Positions 1 through 6,031 of a stretch of DNA of 10,932 nt are shown one piece after another. Numbering within the stretch: position 1 is the stretch's first letter; every line of letters begins with the position of its first letter. The DNA lies in the NCBI GenBank assembly GCA_040758525.1, contig JBFLVQ010000294.1, positions 1 to 10,932 of the forward strand, read 5' to 3'. The notes below the pieces were generated by a model that was given only the letters and a program-made list of their open reading frames with translations, did not search any database and was not told the origin of the DNA. Both the position numbers and the translations under genes were made by a program. The stretch comes from JBFLVQ01 sp040758525. GTDB lineage: Bacteria; Acidobacteriota; Blastocatellia; Chloracidobacteriales; JADJPF01.

Positions 1-2
1 AT

Positions 3-578
3 ATTGAAGCTGAGAGCCGACGCTTAACCCAACTGATCAATAATATACTAGATTTTTCTCGTATAGGATCAGGTCGTAAGACCTTCAATTTTGAGAAAGC
101 TAATATTGTCGAACTTATTAAGGAATCGCTCAAGACATTCGAAATAATCCAGAAACAGCGGGGATTTACCATTACTTTAGAGATGCCTGAGGAGGCTTTA
201 CCAGCAATCTCTATTGATTCTGATACAATTGTGCAAGCATTTATGAACCTAATCGATAATGCTATTAAATACTCGGGCTCGTGCAAAGAGATCAGAGTAC
301 GATTAGGCTGCCAGGATCAATATATTACTATTTCGGTGATTGATTATGGCATAGGTATCCCACGTAATGATCATACCAAGATCTTCGAAAAGTTCTACCG
401 AGTCAGTACCGGGTTGGTGCATGACGTGAAGGGGAGTGGCTTAGGCCTCTCGATAGTTAAACATATTGTCGAAGCCCATAAGGGCAAGGTGACAGTGACA
501 AGTACACCTGGTAAAGGCAGCACCTTCACCATTCACCTACCTATAGCAGATAATTTGAATACTAGTACAAGGGTCTAA
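3..578 (+). CDS. Sensor histidine kinase, C-terminal part (5' end outside window)
   Basis: This is the last 191 residues of a two-component sensor kinase. The frame is already open at base 3, so the gene starts upstream of the window. Residues 1-25 are the second helix of the HisKA dimerisation domain (ESRRLTQLINNILDFSR); the phospho-accepting His box itself is not in the window. The HATPase_c domain follows, with the N box around residues 80-90 (NLIDNAIKYS), the G1 box DYGIGIP at 114-120, the F box FEKFYR at 128-133 and the G2 box GSGLGL at 144-149. All ATP-binding motifs are intact. The stop codon lies four bases before the downstream response regulator, so the two are a cognate pair in one operon. 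The sensory input and signal are unknown because the N-terminus is missing. Confidence 0.95.
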   Translation: MEAESRRLTQLINNILDFSRIGSGRKTFNFEKANIVELIKESLKTFEIIQKQRGFTITLEMPEEALPAISIDSDTIVQAFMNLIDNAIKYSGSCKEIRVRLGCQDQYITISVIDYGIGIPRNDHTKIFEKFYRVSTGLVHDVKGSGLGLSIVKHIVEAHKGKVTVTSTPGKGSTFTIHLPIADNLNTSTRV

Positions 579-582
579 GATT

Positions 583-1272
583 ATGTGGAGAGTGCTTATC
601 GTAGAAGATGATCCAACAATGGCTGTTGCATTAAAGGATGGCTTTAAATATCAAGGTTACTCAGTACAGTTAGCTCAAGATGGTGATGATGCTTTGCGCT
701 TGGTATTTGAGACCGATCCACATCTCATCATTCTTGATGTGATGTTACCTAAACTAAGTGGCTTTGATGTTTGCAAACAGCTCAGGAATGGTGGCAACAA
801 CACTCCAATAATAATGCTAACGGCACGTGGTCAGGAGATCGATAAAGTGCTTGGTCTTAAGATCGGCGCTGATGACTATGTCACCAAACCATTCAGCTTT
901 TTGGAACTGATTGCGCGCGTTGAGGCGTTACTGCGACGTACGGCAAAACCTGCTGAGGAGATTGAAAACACGCAGATTTATCAGTTTGGCGATGTCACAG
1001 TAGATTTTAAAAAGTTTCAAATAACTAAAGGTAATAGATCGCTTGAGATCTCCTCGCGAGAATTAAAACTGATGAAGTTCCTGATCGCACATCGTGGTGA
1101 GGTAGTAACTCGTGAGCAATTGCTCAATGCTGTATGGGGCTATGATAGTTTTCCTTTAACTCGTACAGTCGATATGCATATTGCTAAACTACGACAAAAG
1201 ATCGAGGATGATCCTAGCAATCCACTCTATATCATCACTGTTCATAGAGCTGGATATAAATTCATCGGTTGA
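583..1272 (+). CDS. OmpR/PhoB-family response regulator
   Basis: This 229-residue DNA-binding response regulator is the partner of the kinase just upstream (gap 4 bases, probably translationally coupled). The receiver domain covers residues 1-115, with acidic residues E8, D9 and D10, phospho-acceptor D52 in LIILDVMLP, T80 and conserved K102 in the VTKPF motif. After a short linker, residues 130-229 form the winged-helix DNA-binding domain. It contains LEISSRELKLMKFL, VVTREQLLNAVWG, the recognition helix TRTVDMHIAKLRQKI and a terminal hairpin ending VHRAGYKFIG. Its length is normal for the family. The target genes cannot be read from the sequence. Its stop is 12 bases from the end of the convergent prmC. 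Confidence 0.97.
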   Translation: MWRVLIVEDDPTMAVALKDGFKYQGYSVQLAQDGDDALRLVFETDPHLIILDVMLPKLSGFDVCKQLRNGGNNTPIIMLTARGQEIDKVLGLKIGADDYVTKPFSFLELIARVEALLRRTAKPAEEIENTQIYQFGDVTVDFKKFQITKGNRSLEISSRELKLMKFLIAHRGEVVTREQLLNAVWGYDSFPLTRTVDMHIAKLRQKIEDDPSNPLYIITVHRAGYKFIG

Positions 1273-1284
1273 TAGATATACTCT

Positions 1285-2154
1285 TCAAGAGCGTTTTAGC
1301 ACCAACGTGCGTGGGATTCCTTGTAGATCCTTGACTGTCTCTTGAGGTTGCCAAATATCTCTATCAATCTCGGCAAGCAGCTTCTCTTCTTGACCAAAAC
1401 CTATTTCGCATATTAGGTAGCCGCCTGCACGTAAGTATGGTAGAGACTCCTTAAAGAGTCTTTTGATGATGCTAAGACCACGCTCTGAAGCAAACAGTGC
1501 CTGTTGTGGTTCGTAATCACGTACCTCGCGAGCCAGTGTATTTTGATCCTCAATGGCAACATAAGGAGGATTAGCACAACAGAAATCGAACTTAGCTTTG
1601 CTAGGCAATCGATCATTAAGAGCAGCGCATAGATCGCTTATTAACCAGTGTAGACGAGCTGCAACACCTAGACGTAAGGCATTCATCTTTGCTACCTGAA
1701 TTGCTTCATAAGAGATATCGAGTGCATAGACAGAGGCAGTCGGCAACTCTGCTGCTAGTGTTACCGCAATGCAACCAGAACCAGTGCCAATATCTAGAAT
1801 ACGTGGTGCAGTAGCTGAGATGGTATTAGTAAGTTTCAATACCGTTTCAATAATCAGTTCTGTCTCAGGCCGTGGGATCAGTACTGCTGGAGTGATAAGA
1901 AAATCTCGACCATAGAACTCTTGATAGCCACGTATATATTGTAGTGGCTCGCCGCTAGCACGACGCATTAAAAGCTGTTGATAATTAGCCTGTGCATAGG
2001 CAGCAATCTCATCATATGCATGGATCAACAGGTAGGTGCGATCACAACCTAACACTTGAGCAAGCAGTAATGCTGCCGTCAAGCGTGCATCTGATACACC
2101 CACCGCTGTCAATTGGGCGGCGCCAATATTGATCAACTCACTAATGGTAGCCAT
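1285..2154 (-). CDS. prmC: PrmC, peptide chain release factor N5-glutamine methyltransferase
   Basis: PrmC (HemK) methylates the glutamine of the GGQ loop in release factors RF1/RF2 using S-adenosylmethionine. The 289-residue protein has the N-terminal helical substrate-binding domain (about 1-85), the PRPETE segment at 94-99, the SAM-binding loop DIGTGSG at 121-127, an acidic residue after the next strand (D146), and the diagnostic NPPY motif at 195-198. E. coli PrmC is of similar size (277). A longer open frame reaches 2220, but its extra 22 codons run into the tRNA-Ser gene, so the ATG at 2154 (MATISELINIG) is chosen. No strong Shine-Dalgarno is visible before it. The gene begins 41 bases after the tRNA and is probably read from the tRNA promoter, since no terminator is seen between them. 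Confidence 0.95.
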   Translation of the reverse strand: MATISELINIGAAQLTAVGVSDARLTAALLLAQVLGCDRTYLLIHAYDEIAAYAQANYQQLLMRRASGEPLQYIRGYQEFYGRDFLITPAVLIPRPETELIIETVLKLTNTISATAPRILDIGTGSGCIAVTLAAELPTASVYALDISYEAIQVAKMNALRLGVAARLHWLISDLCAALNDRLPSKAKFDFCCANPPYVAIEDQNTLAREVRDYEPQQALFASERGLSIIKRLFKESLPYLRAGGYLICEIGFGQEEKLLAEIDRDIWQPQETVKDLQGIPRTLVLKRS

Positions 2155-2195
2155 AAACAGTGCTGGCTCTTGACAAGCAAGGAAGAATGAGAGGA

Positions 2196-2282
2196 CGGAA
2201 AGGGTGGGATTCGAACCCACGGTAGACTTACATCTACAATGGTTTTCAAGACCATCGCCTTAAACCGCTCGGCCACCTTTCC
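2196..2282 (-). tRNA. tRNA-Ser (anticodon UGA)
   Basis: The reverse strand folds as a class II tRNA. The acceptor stem GGAAAGG (2282-2276) pairs with CCTTTCC (2203-2197), followed by discriminator G at 2196, as expected for serine. The anticodon stem-loop is ATGGT-CTTGAAA-ACCAT (2255-2239), with anticodon TGA at 2248-2246. A long variable arm with stem GTAGA/TCTAC follows, then the T arm GTGGG-TTCGAAT-CCCAC. The long variable arm and the anticodon agree on serine (reads UCA and other UCN codons). The 3' CCA is not encoded; the following bases are TCC. Confidence 0.97.
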
Positions 2283-2305
2283 GTATTACTTTTGGCAGCT
2301 GGGAA

Positions 2306-2334
2306 ATTATAAGGGAAGGCACGTCTAACAGCAA
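2306..2334 (-). promoter_or_regulatory. Sigma70-type promoter of tRNA-Ser (and probably prmC)
   Basis: On the minus strand there is a -35 box TTGCTG (2334-2329), a 17-base spacer and a perfect -10 box TATAAT (2311-2306). Transcription would start near 2299, giving a leader of roughly 17 bases before the mature 5' end of tRNA-Ser at 2282. The spacing and the perfect -10 make this the best promoter in the window. With no terminator between the tRNA and prmC, it may also serve prmC. Confidence 0.75.
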
Positions 2335-2381
2335 GTCACGTTGCACACTTCTCTGGCATAGTTAGCAATAGATCTACAGAT

Positions 2382-2780
2382 CTACTCTTCCTTCTTTTGC
2401 TCTTCTCTTTCCCTACGTATCAACTCTTCCATGGCACGTAGGGCAGCAATACGGGGTGTCAGCCCTTCTGCAAAACCCCCTACGGTCCAAGTAAGTCGCC
2501 ATTTGCCTTTAACATAATATTCCATCACAGGGACAAAGTTGCGCTGTAATAGAAAGGCGAGCGCGTCCTCCAATGTAGGAATAAAATAGCAGGTCTCGGC
2601 ATCCATATACTCGCCCCGGTAGTGGAAAATTTCGGGCCGAGTCTCCCTTAAATAGGTTACTGTGGTCTCCTTAGTATATTGGTCTAGTTCCTGCCATTCG
2701 CGCCGTACACCTAGCTTGTGCAGTTGCTTTGCTGTATCGACCAGGTCCTTCTGATCTAGGTCGCGAAAAAAGCTGCTCAT
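2382..2780 (-). CDS. Conserved-looking hypothetical protein, 132 residues
   Basis: I do not recognise this family. The protein is soluble-looking, with no signal peptide or membrane segment. Residues 1-50 look helical and charged (FRDLDQKDLVDTAKQLHKLG). Residues 51-100 are rich in aromatic residues and probably strands (FHYRGEYMDAETCYFIP, VMEYYVKGKWRLTWTVGG). Residues 101-132 form a highly charged C-terminal helix ending in alternating Glu, Arg and Lys. There is a single cysteine (Cys64). The start ATG at 2780 has GAGAGG 10 bases upstream; an ATG slightly further upstream is in another frame and soon hits a stop. It lies 58 bases downstream of the REC-EAL gene in the same direction, so the two may share a transcript. 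The start codon is inside a long inverted repeat (separate entry). Confidence 0.75.
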   Translation of the reverse strand: MSSFFRDLDQKDLVDTAKQLHKLGVRREWQELDQYTKETTVTYLRETRPEIFHYRGEYMDAETCYFIPTLEDALAFLLQRNFVPVMEYYVKGKWRLTWTVGGFAEGLTPRIAALRAMEELIRREREEQKKEE

Positions 2781-2830
2781 ATTTTCATAACCTCTCTCAA
2801 TTAGTTAGAATAATAATCTAATATGAGCAG
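2773..2830 (-). promoter_or_regulatory. 11-bp inverted repeat covering the start codon of the 132-residue gene
   Basis: CTGCTCATATT (2773-2783) and AATATGAGCAG (2820-2830) are perfect reverse complements separated by 36 bases. In the minus-strand RNA the 3' arm contains the AUG (2780-2778), the GAGAGG ribosome binding site lies in the loop, and the stem is followed by C and six U (2771-2766). It could be a translation-blocking hairpin or a terminator-like structure between the REC-EAL gene and this gene. The repeat is seen directly; its function is inferred. Confidence 0.45.
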
Positions 2831-2838
2831 GATAAATT

Positions 2839-4494
2839 TTAAAGCCCGATATCTGGGTTAGGACGACCTAAGAAGAAGCCCTGTCCATAAGGGATGCCCA
2901 ATTCTCGACAGCAGTCATACTCACGCTGATTCTCTATATTCTCAGCAATCAGGCCGGCACCAATTTTACGACTTAGATCACAAAGCATAGATACTAGGTT
3001 ACGCTTGATCGATTCATTGTCCAAACCATGTAGAATCGGTCCTGCGATCTTCATATAGTCAGGTTGTATCTCAGCAATCGCCTGTAGCGAGGCATAACCA
3101 GCGCCAACATCATCAATCGCAATCTGGAAGCCGAGCGCATGTAGTTCTCGCGCAGTACGATGGAACGAATCAAAATCTTCGATCGCCTTGCGTTCTGTGA
3201 TCTCTAGCACTACTTTGTTGGTACAGTTAGGAAAGAAGTCGAGTAACTGCGCACTTGAGAAGGTCTTGGTACCCAGTACGTTTGCTTCCATATTAATAAA
3301 CAGCTTCTTATCACCATCGATCTTAGGCAAAGCTGAACAGCTCAGCTTAAGACAAAGTTGCTCAAGCGCCCAAGTCAATTCAGATTCACGAGCAAAAGCA
3401 AACATAATCTCAGGATTGGAGAAGGGTGAATCGAGAGGCCCACGGCTGAGCGCCTCATAGCCATGCACAGCGCCGGTGTCAAGCTTAACAATTGGTTGAT
3501 AATGGGTGCGTATCTCACCACGACGTATGATCTCACGCAAACGGGCATTTAGTACACGGCGACGCTGTTCTTCTTCTGAACCAGCCGCTAATACGGCATG
3601 TTTCATACCACGATAGATCTGACGTTCGAATCGGATTAGCGGATCTAGGCTTACCATTGAGTAACCAACAAAGAAGGCTACCTGGCTGGAGAGCTGTCGT
3701 GTGATCTTACGTTCTATAGCACTACGTAGATGCAGCTTGAACCGCATCACCAGATCATCCAATTCGGCAAGCGAGAGATGTTGTCCACGCGCAGCACGCA
3801 AGAAGACATAGAAACTGGTGCTGCCAATACGGCTGGCAGCTACGATAGGTCGTAACATAGCGACATTACGCAAGCAGAAGTCGCTGGCGGCCTGTGTCAT
3901 TGTACGCAAGAGTCGATCGATGAACTCCCAACCCTGTATTAGCTCTAGATCACTGTATTGCTCCAACAGATCTACATAAAAGATTCCTATCTCACAACCC
4001 TCCTCAAGGGCAGTGCGTAACTTCTCTAAGACCACCGGCACAGTTGCTAGTCCTGTGATTGGATCATATAGCAACGTACGCTCAGGCTTGAGTGGTTGAG
4101 TTGAGGTCGTTTCAACAAACTCTTGGCGTGAACGTAAGTGCTCCTCAATACGCTCAAGCAGTGCTTCCGTATCAAGCGGCTTGGTTAGATAGTCGTCGGC
4201 ACCTACCTGTATACCCATCAGCTTGTCTTTAATCTCATCTTTTCCGGAGATGATTAGCACCGGAATTAATGCTGTCTGTTTAGAGTCTTTGATCTTTTGA
4301 CAGATCTCCCAGCCTGACATATCGGGCATGGTAATATCAAGCAGAACCAGATCTGGTGGGTTGAGATTAATCTGTTCCAACGCTTTGCGACCGTTGGAAG
4401 CACTCACTACGCGATAACCTTCCACACTTAGAATCATTGTAAGCGCATCAACGAAGGTCGCGTCGTCATCAGCAACAAGTATAGTCGATTTCAC
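2839..4494 (-). CDS. Response regulator with degenerate GGDEF and intact EAL domain (c-di-GMP phosphodiesterase)
   Basis: This 551-residue protein probably hydrolyses cyclic di-GMP under control of a receiver domain. REC covers residues 1-122, with D9-D11, phospho-acceptor D53 and K105. Residues 140-305 resemble a GGDEF domain (DPITGLAT at 144-151), but the signature is replaced by RIGSTSF at 222-228, so it should not make c-di-GMP. The EAL domain (about 318-551) retains E347 (YEALSR), N401, E431 (LEITER), D461 and D462, K482, E518 and Q538 (GQGFFLGRP), the residues expected for metal binding and catalysis. One change is DYMKIA where DxxKID is usual. The start chosen is GTG at 4494, preceded by GGAGGA. 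An in-frame ATG at 4512 lacks any ribosome binding site. No cognate kinase is adjacent. Confidence 0.93.
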   Translation of the reverse strand: MKSTILVADDDATFVDALTMILSVEGYRVVSASNGRKALEQINLNPPDLVLLDITMPDMSGWEICQKIKDSKQTALIPVLIISGKDEIKDKLMGIQVGADDYLTKPLDTEALLERIEEHLRSRQEFVETTSTQPLKPERTLLYDPITGLATVPVVLEKLRTALEEGCEIGIFYVDLLEQYSDLELIQGWEFIDRLLRTMTQAASDFCLRNVAMLRPIVAASRIGSTSFYVFLRAARGQHLSLAELDDLVMRFKLHLRSAIERKITRQLSSQVAFFVGYSMVSLDPLIRFERQIYRGMKHAVLAAGSEEEQRRRVLNARLREIIRRGEIRTHYQPIVKLDTGAVHGYEALSRGPLDSPFSNPEIMFAFARESELTWALEQLCLKLSCSALPKIDGDKKLFINMEANVLGTKTFSSAQLLDFFPNCTNKVVLEITERKAIEDFDSFHRTARELHALGFQIAIDDVGAGYASLQAIAEIQPDYMKIAGPILHGLDNESIKRNLVSMLCDLSRKIGAGLIAENIENQREYDCCRELGIPYGQGFFLGRPNPDIGL

Positions 4495-4511
4495 GATTCC
4501 TCCACATCGCA

Positions 4512-4538
4512 CTGTCAGGACACTACAGCTACTGACAG
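4512..4538 (-). repeat. 7-bp inverted repeat upstream of the REC-EAL gene
   Basis: CTGTCAG (4512-4518) and CTGACAG (4532-4538) are perfect inverted arms separated by 13 bases, ending 17 bases before the GTG start. It may be an operator or a 5' leader hairpin next to the ribosome binding site. A repeat this short can occur by chance. Confidence 0.3.
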
Positions 4539-4727
4539 CTTAGGCTGCTTGCACCAAACTAAGATACTAACTGTCGCTAGAATAGGCCTGAAAATAGCGC
4601 CTTGGCTGACCTACATCATATCTTATTATTGCCTCACCAGTGGACTGACGAGGGGGTATTAGAAATATGTTAGCCTTGCCAATCCATAGTGCGCAAGTGC
4701 TCTTCGAGCTAGAGCGGCCCGGATTGC

Positions 4728-4756
4728 TGGATTCGTATAAGGTAAATGAGTAAAAT
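4728..4756 (+). promoter_or_regulatory. Weak promoter candidate for the 4810-7432 gene run
   Basis: TGGATT (4728-4733) and TAAAAT (4751-4756) are spaced by 17 bases. The -10 matches five of six consensus positions, the -35 only three. A transcript would begin just before the dyad at 4766-4785. This is weak and could be coincidence. Confidence 0.25.
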
Positions 4757-4765
4757 AGAACCTCG

Positions 4766-4785
4766 GCGGCATTTGCAAACACCGC
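4766..4785. promoter_or_regulatory. Operator-like 20-bp dyad, GCGG-CA-TTTGCAAA-CA-CCGC
   Basis: Sixteen of 20 positions are symmetric: GCGG pairs with CCGC around a central perfect TTTGCAAA palindrome. It lies 24 bases before the ATG at 4810 and just downstream of the promoter candidate, the usual place for a repressor site. No regulator is assigned; the HTH-repeat protein encoded downstream is one possibility. Confidence 0.35.
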
Positions 4786-4809
4786 GATCTGAATATTTGG
4801 GGGAGACAG

Positions 4810-4995
4810 ATGAAGAAGCAGCGAGCACTGCGAGCAGCTAGTGAACGCCTCAGCGATGCCGCAAAAATATTGGATACCTTGTTGGAAGAGTGCGAAAGTG
4901 AGCGCGATTTGGAACAGCGTCGTGAAGCTATCGAAGAGATTGAGGGACAAGTTAAATATGCACTTAAATTGATCCAGGAATGGTTATCCAAATAA
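4810..4995 (+). CDS. Small charged helical protein, 61 residues (unrecognised)
   Basis: I do not recognise this protein. It begins with a strong ribosome binding site (GGGGGAG four bases before the ATG), which is the main reason to accept so short a frame. The sequence is almost entirely predicted helix, with a basic N-terminus (MKKQRALRAASERL), an acidic middle (LLEECESERDLEQRREAIEEIEG) and an amphipathic end (VKYALKLIQEWLSK). This looks like an antiparallel coiled coil or an oligomerisation or adaptor peptide. There is one cysteine (Cys28), and no signal peptide or membrane segment. It is the first gene of a plus-strand run: 41 bases later comes the zinc-ribbon repeat protein and then the P450. 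A partner role for the next protein is a guess based only on adjacency. Confidence 0.65.
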   Translation: MKKQRALRAASERLSDAAKILDTLLEECESERDLEQRREAIEEIEGQVKYALKLIQEWLSK

Positions 4996-5036
4996 CAACC
5001 TACACTAGCTCTTAAACCAAATAACAGGTATTTTTT

Positions 5037-6002
5037 ATGTCATCGATGAAATTTCGGCGTTCTTGTGCTAGTTGCAATGCTACTTTCTTTGCTTCTGATC
5101 GGAAAGCAAGCTATTGCCCGAAATGTGCCCGTAAGAAGCCTGAGCCACGCCCCCAACCATCGCGTACAATAACAACCACGCCAACTCGTCCACAAGCACC
5201 GCGCGCCCATTCAACTGCACCAGTAGCAAAAGCGCCTAGCAAACCACGACCAGCTAGCTCCCCTGCCCCTCGTCGTAATCTGCGCCTGCCCAAGATTACC
5301 GAATTAACCCCAGATCTGCGTGCTAAAATTGAGGCCACTTACCAATCTCTAAAAGGCTCAGGTGATCCTCTGAAAAAGTTGCATGCGCAGATCTCACAAG
5401 AACTATGGGTAAAAGTGAAGCTCGTTGCTGAGGTGGTGAGTCAACTAAGACAACAAGCAGCTCCCAAAGAGACCTGCAATCTTCTTGAGGCTGAACGTCA
5501 ACAGGTTATTGAGCGCTACTTAAAGTTAATACGAGAGAACATACGCCCTCAAGAAGGGCGACGTAGCGTAATAGCGCGAGAACTGAATCTGCCACAGCGT
5601 GAAGTTGTGCTAGCGGTACGCGAATGGTCCAATGAGATTATGGGCCAGCTCAACCGCATTCAACTCTTTACTATAGAGAAAGAGTATTGGCGTGTTATCG
5701 AGAATGGCAATTATAAATTTGTTGATCTGCCTAAAGTTATCTCTTCGCGGGTAGGGTTTGCCACTGCTGATCAGGTAGCGCGTTGGTTAGATCAGTTACA
5801 CGATGACACAAAGGTGGCGCGAGTCTCACCACCGCCACAAGAAAAAGTTGATCAGATCATAATGGAATACCATCGCTACCTGGAACAACCAACACCACCT
5901 GAACACTCATTACATAACACCTTAGCTAAAACCTTGGGCGTGCTTCCTAACCAGATTCATCGTGTGTTGTGTGACTATCGCTGTCGTCGCCGTCCCAGTT
6001 AG
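5037..6002 (+). CDS. Zinc-ribbon protein with Pro-rich linker and four HTH-like helical repeats (unrecognised family)
   Basis: This 321-residue protein has three visible parts. Residues 1-34 hold C10-x2-C13 and C27-x2-C30 (CASC, CPKC) in a short basic ribbon, likely a zinc site. Residues 35-85 are a Pro/Ala/Thr/Arg-rich, probably disordered linker. Residues 90-315 contain four diverged helical units of about 45 residues recurring every 57-60 residues, near 94-137, 153-197, 210-254 and 268-314. Each has the pattern of a helix with I/V...Y, then IS/IA...L, then a V...V/L helix resembling an HTH recognition helix (for example SVIARELNLPQREVVLAVREW). The protein is basic at both ends (RRRPS terminus). 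A nucleic-acid-binding regulator is plausible but unproven. The start ATG 5037 has AGG eight bases upstream; ATG 5046 is an alternative. It lies 29 bases before the P450 gene. Confidence 0.85.
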   Translation: MSSMKFRRSCASCNATFFASDRKASYCPKCARKKPEPRPQPSRTITTTPTRPQAPRAHSTAPVAKAPSKPRPASSPAPRRNLRLPKITELTPDLRAKIEATYQSLKGSGDPLKKLHAQISQELWVKVKLVAEVVSQLRQQAAPKETCNLLEAERQQVIERYLKLIRENIRPQEGRRSVIARELNLPQREVVLAVREWSNEIMGQLNRIQLFTIEKEYWRVIENGNYKFVDLPKVISSRVGFATADQVARWLDQLHDDTKVARVSPPPQEKVDQIIMEYHRYLEQPTPPEHSLHNTLAKTLGVLPNQIHRVLCDYRCRRRPS

Positions 6003-6031
6003 TCTGTTAAATACTCTATTATGGAGCTAAG

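Larger units (their letters stand above)
4495..4809. other. Divergent intergenic region between REC-EAL gene and small helical-protein gene
   Basis: About 315 bases separate the two divergent genes. It holds a 7-bp inverted repeat near the REC-EAL start, a weak plus-strand promoter candidate and a 20-bp dyad near the small gene (all listed separately). Overlapping open frames on the minus strand here (4567-4991) run antisense through the small gene, have no ribosome binding sites and resemble no known family, so they are treated as chance. No tRNA, repeat array or insertion sequence is seen. Confidence 0.6.

Noticed and set aside
1281..1291. CTCTT-C-AAGAG between the response regulator and prmC stops
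   Set aside because: The stem is at most four pairs once a loop is allowed, with no T-run; too weak to call a terminator.
2155..2220. N-terminal extension of prmC to an ATG at 2220
   Set aside because: It overlaps the 3' half of tRNA-Ser and the added residues do not look like PrmC; the ATG at 2154 gives a family-typical N-terminus.
2369..2384. TAGATCT-AC-AGATCTA inverted repeat at the end of the 132-residue gene
   Set aside because: The arms are 7 bp but only two bases apart, so only a weak hairpin can form; there is no T-run. Not called a terminator.
4567..4991. Two overlapping minus-strand open frames antisense to the 61-residue gene
   Set aside because: There is no ribosome binding site, the composition is unusual (Ser/Cys/Phe-rich), and they are chance openings opposite a gene with a strong Shine-Dalgarno.
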